From: Hygrocybe punicea
Taxonomy: Eukaryota > Basidiomycota > Agaricomycetes > Agaricales > Hygrophoraceae
Assembly (NCBI GenBank): GCA_963556145.1
Contig: OY744467.1
Span: forward strand, 5,704,001 to 5,768,000
DNA length: 64,000 nucleotides
Direction: 5' to 3'
Both the position numbers and the translations under genes were made by a program. This document shows, piece after piece, positions 9,121-19,949 of the stretch (the first letter of the stretch is position 1; each line of letters begins with the position of its first letter). The notes under the pieces were generated by a model. That model worked only from the letters and a program-made list of their open reading frames with translations. It did no database searches and was not told the DNA's origin.

Positions 9121-11330
9121 GGATGAAGCTGTTCTGAGGGTGATCAGCTGAAAAGTGATCTGTAGGTGTTGCTATGTTTTATATAGGGTGGTCTAAATCA
9201 ATCTGTCCCAGATCTGGGAAAATGTAGGGAGAGGACAAAGAGGAATATGGATGATAGAAGGGAGAACTAAGCTTTAGGTCTGAAGTGTGGTGAAAACATA
9301 TTGTCTGTGGTGTAAAAATACAACTTTTATACTACTATGAAAATCCTGTGCTGTAGTAACTAAGTACTACAAGCAAAGGCTGCAAATGATAGGGGATATG
9401 GAAACTGGAGCAGAACACTCTGTACTATAGACAGAAAATGAAGGGGACTGATACAGGAGTATATATGAACTGATTCCAGGTTGATAAGGGCATCACATCA
9501 TTGATAGGAACAATTCCAATGTTGGAATCTGCAGCAGAATTGGTGGAAAGAAACTGTTACGGATTGCTTCTGCAGCGGGCTCCGGCAACAATCAACTTAA
9601 CTGGGAGGCAGTTTCCAGAGGAGAGAAGAGCAGTTTTCATTGTTGCTTACAGCTAAGACAACACTGCTAACAGGGGGGGGTCAAGGTCTAGTGTCATTGC
9701 GAGCCATGGGGGTTACCCAAAACAAGATGAGTCTACCCCAAGAACCAGACTAAATGTAAGGAAAGGAAAAGAAGAAAAAGTCCGAACCAACAACAAGGAC
9801 AGTAGATATAGTGAATGGACTTGAGGGGAGGTAAATGGGAAACCAACCATGAAGCTACAATATGTCCAACTATACCATGTGTTCACCATGAGACAGACAT
9901 GAGGTGTCCTCATGTTGATGTTCTCGCGATCCAACTGGAGGCCCGGGTGTCGTTGAGGATAGAAGAGGTCCGGATGACTCGGATGATTTGTCATCGGATC
10001 ATGTGACATGCAGAATTGCCAATTCAGGGTCTACACTTGCTGTAACGGGCAAGTGCGCAGTTTGGCAAGTGCATTGCACGGTTGGGTCGAAGATGGGTAT
10101 CGTCCAGTGTGGGGTTGGTGATGAGAGTGTCTTGAGAGCATGGATATAGCGGCAAGGTTGGTATGAAAGAAAATGAAGGAATGTATAGAGGAAAAACCAA
10201 CTAGGACAGTGGGCTAGTCGAGGTCAGACATGTGAACAGCATAAGCTGTACCGGATGACGATGTCTGTGTCGATGACATATTGAGGGGCAATGTCTTGTC
10301 CTGTCTGTGGAACAATGCGGTCCACCTGATGTCGGTATTCGTCCAAGAAAGGGTATTGTTATAAACGAGTGTGGGAGGTATCAAGGTTATGGATGAAAAA
10401 GGATAAATGAATGTGGGTCCAGGTTTCGAGTCATGGCACAAGTGACAAGCTGTGGAAATAAGATGTCGGGTACTGCAATGAAGTGATGTCATGTGAACAA
10501 TAAATGATAGGGGTCGGTTCACTGTATTGGGAAGTCGTATGGTCTGTGGTCGAAGTCTGAAGGTATGTGCTTCAGCAATGATCGGATTGGAGGGAACAGT
10601 GAAATGTCCTGTGATCGAGGATTGTTCAGGGTATGCATGCAGGTGAGGAATGTTGTCGGATCATCAGGGGAGGATAATAGTAGGCACAGGGTATGAATAT
10701 GGAAACCAAATATCCAAGATTGGCAATTGTCAATTACGTGGTGAGATATTGTCGAGGTGGAGGTCGGAAGTATCGATGGCAGAAGGGTTTTGGTACCGAT
10801 GCCAAAGATAGATCATAACAAGGTAAAAACCGATGAGGAAGGTGATGGTGATGCTGCCAATGATGATTACGGTAATTAGCTGTGTCGGGAGTACAGCCAT
10901 TGTGAATCGGTTTGTCGTGGGATGAAGTCAACAATATGTCAGGGCGAGGAAAAAGACAATAGCGATGATGTCCATCGGCAAGGAGATTATTCGGGTACAG
11001 CAAGGTAATGTGAGGATGTGTCCATGGTCGGTCTGGATTGTTCTAGAAGAAAGGATGAAAAGAGAACAAGAACAAGAATAAACAATGATGTCCAAAAGAA
11101 GACAAAAGGTAAAGGGGAACGAAAAAGGAAGGTATGGTAAAGTGGAATCGTCATCATGGGTAGCGGAGTCGGAATCGGAGTTGCAGAGTTGAAAAATGTA
11201 ACAGAAACAAAATTGAGTGGAATTGAGTAGAATTGATTATAATGGAGTGGGAATGATGTGGGACATGCAGAGGATATGGATCCACACAATTTTGAGCCTC
11301 TACAGACTACCTCACACTACAGAATGGCTG
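9121..11330 (+). repeat. Dispersed repeat family G, copy 1, split by a solo LTR
   Basis: Segments 9121-9554 and 11204-11330 align in order with the reverse complement of about 30495-31030: shared stretches include CAACTTTTATACTACT, GAATCCTGTGCTGTA and GAATTGGTGGAA, then ATAATGGAGTGG and GAGCCTCTACA. The second copy is continuous where this one is broken by the insertion at 9555-11203. No coding sequence was recognised. Confidence 0.65.
9555..11203 (+). mobile_element. Solo LTR, 1649 bp
   Basis: Begins TGTTACGG and ends TGTAACA (TG...CA with a short terminal inverted repeat), flanked by identical 5-bp duplications GAAAC at 9550-9554 and 11204-11208. No internal domain or second LTR was seen. 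Sequence style (TCGGATGA-rich) differs from the flanks. Insertion interrupts repeat family G. LTR-retrotransposon origin is inferred; superfamily cannot be assigned. Confidence 0.75.
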
Positions 11331-11738
11331 TTGCTGCCATGGTCACCAGCACCATGGGCTGTGGGCCCATGCTCACTACTGAAGCAGTGTGTTTGGCAGC
11401 AGCAGCCAACAACATTCCAAAACCAACCAGCTCAGGCTCTGACTCCAAATCTGTCAGTAATGCACCTGCTGATCATATCAATTGCTGAGCATTGCTGTCA
11501 CTGTGGCATACTTGTTGGATGTTGAGCCAGAGAAGCAGCATTGGCAAGGACTGGCATGAGACTGGTATGGGGCTGGCCAATACACTGGGTGTGGGAACAC
11601 TGCATCACCACCTAGGATTGTTGAGTTGTGAGTTTGAGAGGGGAGGAGTTACAAGGGATCTACCACTTTATACAAAGGTGTGATAATATGCATCTGTTTT
11701 TTCATGGAAAGTAGACTGAAATTAGTGGTTGTTAAATA
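11331..11738. other. Unassigned accessory DNA
   Basis: No gene model or structured repeat was seen between repeat G and the next MITE. Confidence 0.4.
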
Positions 11739-12391
11739 CAGTTCCAGACAACCAAATACAACAATTTTGAGACCCCACAAAAGTTGAATTTTCCTGACAT
11801 CACCAGAGGCCAGAACTCCAGTTTTAACACTGAAATGTGCTTATTCGAGGCTAGGGAGTAGATTGGTACAAGCCAATTTTCAATATCTGCCTCCACTCAT
11901 GAGATATTACTCAAATTCACCCCCTAAATTTTGGCGGAACCCTAAAATAATCACTAAAAATTAGGTAAACTACGCCAATCGACTCCATTTAAATAGCTGA
12001 GTCTGAATCACCAAGTAGAATGCACAAATAAGCAAAATTAGAGCCAAACATTTGGTTACATTTATTGCCTATTTAGGTAATACTTAGATTTCAAGTTCAA
12101 TTCTTGTGTCACTGTTGACCTCCCAATTGCTGAATAAGTGACTGAATTTGATAGAAAGTAACTTCCAATTATTTTTGAAACCATTTTGGTTGGCTTGGAC
12201 CACTTTCTTGGCCCATATAGGTTATGAAAATGCTCAAAAATTTGGTGGTACCAAAAAGTCATGGGAAAATTTAAATAAACATGTTTTCCAACATTTTAGA
12301 TCTCCCTGAATCTGAATATGCAGTTATTTTTGCTCTAAAAAAATTGTTAGTCCCATAACCAAAAATTGTTATGTTTGGTTGTCCACAACTG
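11739..12391. mobile_element. Tc1/mariner-type MITE, copy 2
   Basis: Flanked by TA at 11737-11738 and 12392-12393. Left end CAGTTCCAGACAACCAAA, right end the complement of CAGTTGTGGACAACCAAA. 653 bp, no transposase; same family as 8181-8829. Confidence 0.75.
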
Positions 12392-12519
12392 TAGTATGAC
12401 AATGCTCAACCAAATTCACAATGTCCAGGGAGTCTGTTCTGCCTTCATGGTCAGCATCTGCTCAGGCAAAGCACATGCTCCCTGATGCATAAGCTCTAGA
12501 CCTTTTCATGACATGCTCT

Positions 12520-12690
12520 TTGATAGGGACAATTCTAGAGTCAGAATCCGGAGCAGAATTGGTGGAACAGACTGGAATTGAGCAGAATCAATGATAATGG
12601 AGTGGAAATGGTTGGGGACAGAGTGGGATATGGAAGGGATACAGATCCAGAGGGTCCAGAGCCTCTACACAATCCAACTGACTAATGTTG
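12520..12690 (+). repeat. Dispersed repeat family G, fragment
   Basis: GGGACAATTCTAGAG, GAATTGGTGGAACAG, ATAATGGAGTGG and CAGAGCCTCTACA occur in the same order as in the other two copies. Truncated at both sides. Confidence 0.55.
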
Positions 12691-12743
12691 GCACCCATCA
12701 GCATTTCATGCCATCTATGTGCTCAAATATCCTTGTAATCTTA

Positions 12744-13535
12744 CAGCTGATTTCATAAACATGCGGAAAAGTTAAAAAGAAATTTGAGGTGTAAAAATTT
12801 TGGACTTGGTGAAATTTCTCTTGTATCTCATGGAATACTGCATGGATTGAGATGGTTATAGAGGGAAAGTTGTACTATTTCTTAAGGGCTTTCTACTCCT
12901 GTGATTACATTTAGATAATATTTAGTGTATGGTGAGTTGTAGATGAAATAACAGGGAAACCAGCACTTTTTGAGACCCAAAATGATATTGTCAAATTATG
13001 GCATCAAATGAGCTCCTATGAACAAGATTGTAGGGGGGAAATTGTTCATTTTTTCAAGGGCTAGAAGTACATATACCGTGTTTTCCTTTATTTTTGTGTT
13101 TTGAGCCAATATTTATAATTCTTGTGGTATTTCGATCCCAATGCAATCAAAAATAGTACAGATGTAATATTGGCTCAAAACACAAAAATAAAGGAAAACA
13201 CGGTATATGTACTTCTAGCCCTTGAAAAAATGAACAATTTCCCCCCTACAATCTTGTTCATAGGAGCTCATTTGATGCCATAATTTGACAATATCATTTT
13301 GGGTCTCAAAAAGTGCTGGTTTCCCTGTTATTTCATCTACAACTCACCATACACTAAATATTATCTAAATGTAATCACAGGAGTAGAAAGCCCTTAAGAA
13401 ATAGTACAACTTTCCCTTTATAACCATCTCAATCCATGCAGTATTCCATGAGATACAAGAGAAATTTCACCAAGTCCAAAATTTTTACACCTCAAATTTC
13501 TTTTTAACTTTTCCGCATGTTTATGAAATCAGCTG
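12744..13535. mobile_element. Long palindromic (fold-back) element H1
   Basis: Two arms of exactly 370 bp (12744-13113 and 13166-13535) are near-perfect reverse complements around a 52-bp loop. Ends are CAGCTGATTTC with TA on both sides (12742-12743, 13536-13537), indicating Tc1/mariner-type insertion. Arms share the internal motif TACATATACCGTGTTTT with the other H copies. No transposase. Confidence 0.9.
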
Positions 13536-13591
13536 TAACTATTTTATTAGGAATGATATAGCCATTTTTTTTAAAACATGTTGCAACACTA
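13536..13591. mobile_element. Right-end relic of a hAT-type fold-back element
   Basis: ATTAGGAATGATATAGCCAT followed by a terminus reading GTTGCAACACTA matches the arm of the element at 50063-50375 and the TAGTGTTG-type termini elsewhere. Element H1 is inserted into this older element; the left side persists near 12690-12740 as ACTAATGTTGGC. Confidence 0.55.
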
Positions 13592-14655
13592 ATGTCACCT
13601 CATGAGATGCCCCATCACATCAATTGTCATGATTGTAAGGTTACATGGCTGAGGACTGGCTAGCAAGCTCATAGTCATGGCTATAGCTGCAGCTACAGTT
13701 ATGGCTAGACCAGAAAGTGGTCAGCTAAAGCAGCCATAGCCAAGGCTTGCCTAACCAAGCTGCAACAACACTAAGTCCAACACAACTTTTTGAAGATAGT
13801 TGCAGAGCATATCTCATCCATAAATACAAGATGTTCATCTGATAGAACATTTATTTTTCATGAAATGCACAGAAATCTACACATATAAAACTGAGGTGAC
13901 AGGATTCTAGGTAGACTTAAAATGAACAAGTTACTGTCTTTCAACTGAAGGAATACTCCAATGTTCCTTCTGGGCTTAAGTTCAGGGTCTTCACCAACAT
14001 GGACAATAGTAAGTGCCAGAATCTCTGCATGTTGCATGTCTTCACTGAGTCACCCAGGTCACGTAGATTAGACACGTCACAGGCTTTCTGTTGTCATCAT
14101 ACATCATAAGGCTTTCTCTTTCAACTTTCACATGTTTCCCTCTTTTACTTACATACTGCCATTTCATCATCTCGTCCACCTCAGTCCTTTTCTACTCTCT
14201 GACTGAGGTGAGACTGTCTTTACTTTCTCTCTAGTATTTAGGCTCATGCCCTTTCCTGTAGACTCTATTCTACAGGTGATACAAATATAGTCCTTTTCTA
14301 CTCTCTGACTGAGACTCTATTCTACACAGCAGACCTATTGGCAAATTCAATTTTAGAAGCCATTATCCAAAGCTGGCTTGCTTTCTTGATATGATTATCT
14401 GTATTACACAACATTTGCATGCTTGCTTCCAAGACATAATAGGAGACTATATTCATAGTACAATAAAAACACCACTCCTAATAGCTTCATAGCATCACAA
14501 GAGCACAACATAGGACACAATAGTGAGCAAAAGGAAGATGAGAACAGCATCTGCACAGGACATTTATATCAAAGAAGTGTGAAACAGCTAACTACAAACA
14601 AGATGCTGATCAAAAGGAAGGGATTGCCGTTCTCGAGTACAGGACCTGGAGCATC
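13592..14655. other. Gene-free stretch with a local duplication
   Basis: No coding region. About 14184-14340 contains a duplicated segment: AGTCCTTTTCTACTCTCTGA twice and GACTCTATTCTACA twice. The last few hundred bases are the 3' flank of the aspartic protease gene. Confidence 0.45.
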
Positions 14656-16415
14656 TCAAGTTTCAGCCACAACTGTCTCGATGAAATGGAGGATGAATAT
14701 ACCAGAGGATGAATTAAAAGGCAGACTGGATGGCGTAGATGAATGTGTTGTTGTTTGCGTAGTTGATGTTGATGTTGTCGTAATAGATGACGAAGGAGCC
14801 GGGCCACCAGCAGCTTGTGATAGTTGTGCAAAGCCCACAGATGGTGGCGTGACACGGAAAACTGAGTAGACATTTTTCTGTATGCCAGGACAATAATATG
14901 GTGAATGTGAGAAGGCTTATTGGCAACAGAAACTGCGAAAAAGTACACACCAGAAAGGCATCACCAATGATCCATTGTGGAATACTACTTCCACCACCCC
15001 CCGCATTTGTGGCAACGCTGAGGTCAAAGATAGCCCCCAAACACATACCAGGAACGTTGGTCCTCAGTTTCATATCATCACTGCTGATAGGCCAAGCCTG
15101 GCCACCAAATGAGATGGTGACTTGAAGCTGTGTTGTGCACGCTGGACCAAACAATAAAGTTTCACAGGCCATCAGACTTGGCGTTAAAGATTTTCATGGA
15201 AGCATACGAATTGAGAACAATCCAACGTCGCTCCCATTCAAGGCTTGGGCTTCAGGCACTGCTGCCCAGATTCTATTGACATCATCTGTAGGCCCACCTA
15301 TGAGAGTCGTGCCAACATCAAAAGCGCAAAGTGACGTTGAGGGAGTAATAGCGATTGCAGTCCCGTTCATACTGAAACCTGTGATGGAAACAGTTCTTCA
15401 GAGTCAGTTTCGGGTGTTGTGAATTTTTGAAAGTTTGAAAACAGACCAGTAACGGTCAATAACCAGTAACTTGAATTGACACCGGCGGGTATATCAATGA
15501 ACTCAATGTCCCCCGTATATAGAGTGGTATTTGTGCCGCCGAGAGTCATGATACCTCCGGGTTCCAGACTTTGCGCAGAGTTGATACCGTTGAAGCGAGT
15601 GAGCCAAAAAGAGAACAGTGGAGAACTGAGTTTGTGAGCATCGAGGAGAGCCTGCCAGAATGGCAAGCCCCCAGAAGAAGAGATGACCTGGAAAGCGAAA
15701 CCCATGACTCCAGAAGCAGGTTCTCCTATGATGTCAATTGATAGCTGAGTGACGGTAACTGTTAATTTCCTAAGTTTGACCAAAGACATGAACAAGAAAT
15801 AAATAGGATGGCTCACGGAAAGTCTGTGAAAAAGCCGTGAAGCCTCCCACGGTCACAGTATCTGTAGAATTCTGACCAAAGGCCCATCCAGATCCATACG
15901 ATATGTTGACCTGACCTACTGGACCTGAGGTCGTCTGGAAAGAATTCGATTTCGCGGGATTGAACAACGGTATTAAGGAACCGCAAGTCGAACAGCCAGT
16001 TGACGCAAGCCAGAAATCTGAACTAGCTGTGCCCACGACGACAGATAATAACTGGGCCCTGATTTTAGGGTAGTCTCAGTACTTATTTGGCGGACGGGCT
16101 CGACATAAACTATTCACGGTGAGCCCACTGCAACAGTCGCAAGGTAGCTATAGTCGGAATCCTAATCAAGCAAATTATATCTGGGATGTTCCCGATGTCG
16201 AAAGAGAAACCAACCTGATTGATGAGAGGTACTGCCGAGGAGCTCTGGCGTTTCCGAAGTGTGTCAAAGCTATATCTTTTCCGAAGGCGGTTGGCTGCGT
16301 TGCCAGGGTAGTCCAAGTTCAAACTGGACGTCTGACGAGTAAGAGGAATATGAAGGGGGTCTGATGCTACGACCGACGCGAGGGTAGAAAGAACCAACAG
16401 AATCGCGGGGATCAT
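14656..16415 (-). CDS. Secreted pepsin-family (A1) aspartic protease-like protein, first active-site Asp replaced
   Basis: Seven exons, all phases consistent: 16215-16415, 16118-16161, 15817-16058, 15447-15758, 15208-15378, 14951-15141, 14656-14877 (460 aa). It has a signal peptide (MIPAILLVLSTLASVVAS), a propeptide with Lys-Arg sites, YLATVAVGSP at the mature start, YGSGWAFG for the flap, PASGVMGFAFQ, second catalytic motif AFDVGTTLIGG, IPQWIIGDAFL near the end, then a Ser/Thr-rich tail with a hydrophobic C-terminus suggestive of a GPI anchor. The first catalytic motif, normally DTGS, reads VVGTASSDFW: the Asp codon is GGC (Gly) and the motif Gly is Ala. A working protease needs both aspartates, so this copy is probably inactive or has another role. 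One donor is GTCTGT, slightly non-standard. Confidence 0.85.
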
Positions 16416-18321
16416 GGTGGTAATCCTGGTTGTGAAAGGACGGGGGTGGAAACTCCATTTGCTCGTTTATTTTGTCCGATCGACGGTCGTGGGTAAGTTA
16501 ACTTACCCGATAAAAGGCGACCACATGACCAAGTCGAGACGCTCAATGTTCAACAGACGCTCAATGTTCAACACTGCAACACACAATGCTAATCGTCAAT
16601 TCTACCGCCTACAGGTAACTAGGAGCGTTCCAACCTCGAGGAATCTGTCGTGGGAGCTAACCCGCTAACCGACTCAGAGGCATTAGAGTATGGGAAACAG
16701 GCGCCTAAGTCGTACCTGGTGTGCACGTTACGGTCCGACTCCATCAATCTCACCGGTCTCACCCGTGAGTACACGAAGCTCCACCTTCAACTTACTACCC
16801 TTTATTCTAGGTTGTTTCTCCTTCAGTTTAAAAGGGATGAGACGCTTCGGAGATGCTGCCTGCGCGTCCCGTACCCGATTGCTAGGCATCCGTGAATCCA
16901 TGCACCAGTTAACACACCGACGTAGCAGAGTCCGACACATCTGTCCTATATTTCAGAAGACCCATCAGGCTTTCTAGCACAGCAGACCTCGCTGCAGCCC
17001 ACTCCTGTAGGCAACGCAGAATGGTCTGTCATTGAAGATGCCAACCCTGACTGCTAAGTGAGGTTGGCCGGCAGCATGACCTCGCTTTCCCGAGACCCCG
17101 ACCACGAGACTACAATATTCGCTGAATCCATATGGTGATCAACTGCCATCCGACATCCGTATTTGGGACGACCACCAGGATGGCTGATCAGGTTCGTCGC
17201 CATCTCGTCCACCTGCGCGGAGACCTGGACCGAGATGAAGACTGGGTATCTGCATCGATCCTAGGCACATTCGGAAACTGTTTTATGACCACATTTATTG
17301 TTGAGCTCGTGTACGTGAACCTGCCATGTATTTTTATGGATTGCACTGCTAAATCCGAGCAAAGCCACGACGTAGCCCGCTTGAGCGACTAAAGAACGAA
17401 TGATGACTACTACCACACCCTCAAGATTACCAGATGCCGTTTACGTCGCTATTCGTGGCTTTGACTCTTTGCCACCCCTCTAACTCATACACACCCAATG
17501 ATGAGATAGTCAACGAAATCTCGGACGCAACCAATATAGACAAGATGGCTAGTGCCCTCGTTACGACTCGCGATGCCCCGGACGCTCCCATCATGATTTC
17601 CTCCATAAACTCATCTGGGAAACGAGCGAGGTCAACCTTGCAAACTCGATAAACAGAGGCCTGTTCGAGACGATCAATAGCGACCATTGTAGCAACACAT
17701 CCAACAGTGCAGATAACATACTCCTCATCACCGCCATGATATCTAGCGCCTGCGCACGCACCGAACTCTGCGACTCGGATAGTCGGACTGGGATGGTCAC
17801 TTGTGGGCTACACGTCCCTGGAACCAATCACAAGTCGTACATCAAGCCGAGCGAGTACAAGATCCATGTAATTCATGCACTTGGCGGAATGAAGCCATCG
17901 ATGCAATCGATGCGATGAGTCGGGAGGCGATCTTCACCGATGGCGGTGAGATGAAGTTCTTGAATGTGAGTGCTGCTCCAGTCCGACGTCGTGTAAGACA
18001 TCTTATGGTGCGCTCGCGTAGACCGCTAAACAGCAAATCAGCACTGGGTTTGAGCATGATATCACTGTTGCCGAGGTTTGGGGACTCCTGTTTCCTGCAT
18101 ATAGAATGTCGATGGTGTGTATTACAACCTACATTGTCTTCTAACAAACACAAAGAATGAGTGTAAATTAGAATTAAGTCTATGTACGAATTTGGCAAGT
18201 TGTGGCGCGTCTGCCTCTCAGCTCGTGCCACTCCCACTTGCCACTCCAAAAGATCTTCCCTGCTCAATAGAGCAGATTATCTCTTTCATTTCTCTCCGAA
18301 AGTCACACACCAACTTCTCTG
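16416..18321. other. Unresolved region upstream of the retrotransposon
   Basis: GC content rises to host-like levels but no continuous gene could be assembled; several short open frames (17132-17392, 17434-17652, 17801-18160) may be remnants of a decayed spliced gene that I do not recognise. A short tandem duplication GACGCTCAATGTTCAACA occurs twice at about 16538-16573. The 5' terminal repeat of the element starting at 18322 presumably lies near the right side but was not identified. Confidence 0.4.
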
Positions 18322-19949
18322 ATGCCTCGACTTCTCTTCGACCCTGCCCAACTCCAGTGCCCGGACTATGCATCTCTCTTTTATGCCCCAACCCGAGCAC
18401 CCTTTGTCAATGCCGCCACGACAGAGGCCCAAGCGGTACAACTGCTCACCAACGTCTGGACTGCAGGTAACGACCTAGAAAAGCAATTATGGCAAGATCA
18501 GCTACACAACGACGCGGCGGAGCAAGCAGAACAGTTTTTACAGGCCCAAGCAGCCGCGGAACAACATGCTCTCCTAGCCGCCCAAGAACGAGAGGACGTG
18601 CGAAAGGAAGAGATGAAGAAGAACAAGACCAAGTACATCCCCATCCCGAATCGGCCGATGCCCTCCATCACCCCCGTCTTCGCGTCCAACTACGCCACTA
18701 AAAAGATGGACAAAGGGCAATACGTCGAACTCTGGTACTACACTAATGAGGGCCTAGACGAGGCCATGCAAGCACACGCCACAGTCGACGACGATGCCAT
18801 GGTGATGGCCCGGAAACCCGATGGCTCGACATCCTGGGTACCCGCTGCCGCTGCCAGAGACTCCAACAAGGCCCTCGACGACAGGGACATCAAATGGGAA
18901 GATTTCTGTCAAGCCGTCCCCCGGATGATCCTCGCCATGGAGGAGGCCGACTGGCCAGCCGATCGCGTGGCCATGCTTGCCTCCTTCTGGGGCAAGCTTC
19001 AGATCCATGAGATGCGGTCCTCCCGCGACCCCCTTGACCAGAAGGCCCTGCTCTTATACCAGGCTAGACAACGACGGCTATGGCACCTTGCCATCCCCTC
19101 ACCCTGCGGCGCCTACAACATCTCCATAATAGATGAATCCGTCTTGCGTAAAACGAAAGAGGAGGTTTATTGGGAAGATCGGAAGCATAGAGACAATACC
19201 AGGGACTTCCGCGTGAGTCCCCCCTCCTTCCATCCAATGATAGATCACTTGCTGACTGTTGCCCCCCCCGATTTCCCTCTACCATTATCCATCTAAAACG
19301 ACAACCTCCACCTTCCTTTGCATTGCGCATGCCTCCTCTTTGCTCCATGCATGCCTTCTCTTTGCTATATGCATGCCCCTTATTTGCTCCACGCATGCCA
19401 CACACTTGCTCCACGCATGCCACACCCTTGCTCCATGCATGCTCTCCGCACCCGCACCCTACGCATCCACGCGCTCAGGCTGACCAGGACATTAGTTCAG
19501 CCCACAGCACCGCTGCCAACCCCTCCCCCTCCAGACGGAGCCGAGAGCACAAGCGGTTAACCGATGCTCGCAGGAGGTCTGGGTCTCCACCCCGGCCTCG
19601 CGACAGCCGAGGATGTCCGGAAAAGAAGTCGGATTTTCGGGCAGGCGCAGGCAGTGGGGGCTACTCTGCCTGCGCCGTATGCCTGGGTCGCAACCCCCAC
19701 AGAATTGTGGAATGCGCCGCAACGCATACCTGGGATGGACTCCACCTCGCACTCGCACAGCGCGTCAACAAGTCCCTCGTACTCCGCGATGGCCGCCCCA
19801 TCTGTGTCGACTTCCAACGCGTGGCCGGCTGCACCAGCACCCGCCACGACAATCGTCACCTCTGCTCCGGATGTGGTCATACCACTCACGGCGCACAAGG
19901 CTGTCCTCGAGCGCAGACTCGGAAGGCATCAAGCCCTCACTCCCTATAA
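18322..19949 (+). CDS. Gag-like protein of the tyrosine-recombinase retrotransposon
   Basis: The first frame runs from ATG 18322 and stays open to 19296. It holds an Ala/Gln-rich helical region, YVELWYYTNEGLDEA, GSTSWVPAAAARD and WEDFCQAVPRM, a pattern I associate with gag-like proteins next to RT genes in Agaricomycetes. A probable intron 19213-19478 (GTGAGT to CTCAG, phase 0) joins it to a second exon 19479-19949, rich in Ser/Arg and then containing zinc-binding spacing: CAVCLG..H..C and CVDF..C..HLCSGCGHTTHGAQGC. The second exon overlaps the start of the RT frame. Alternatively the two parts are separate frames linked by frameshifting. Role: nucleic-acid packaging, by analogy. Confidence 0.65.
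19328..19446 (+). repeat. Short tandem repeat, TTGCTCCAYGCATGCC, about five units
   Basis: Units of 19-24 bp with the core TTGCTCCAYGCATGCC recur inside the probable gag intron. GCATGC is palindromic. Confidence 0.75.

Noticed and set aside
12744..13535. Assembly artefact explanation for palindrome H1
   Set aside because: Several independent palindromes with different sequences, each flanked by TA, and an empty site for H4, argue for genuine insertions.
14714..15172. Transmembrane-looking minus-strand frame
   Set aside because: It is the aspartic protease exon 6 read through intron 6 in a shifted frame.
16416..18321. 5' terminal repeat of the DIRS/Ngaro-like element
   Set aside because: I looked for inverted or split direct matches to 24400-24680 and found none convincing by eye.
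19328..19446. CRISPR-like array at the GCATGC repeats
   Set aside because: Repeats are contiguous without spacers and lie within a eukaryotic retrotransposon.
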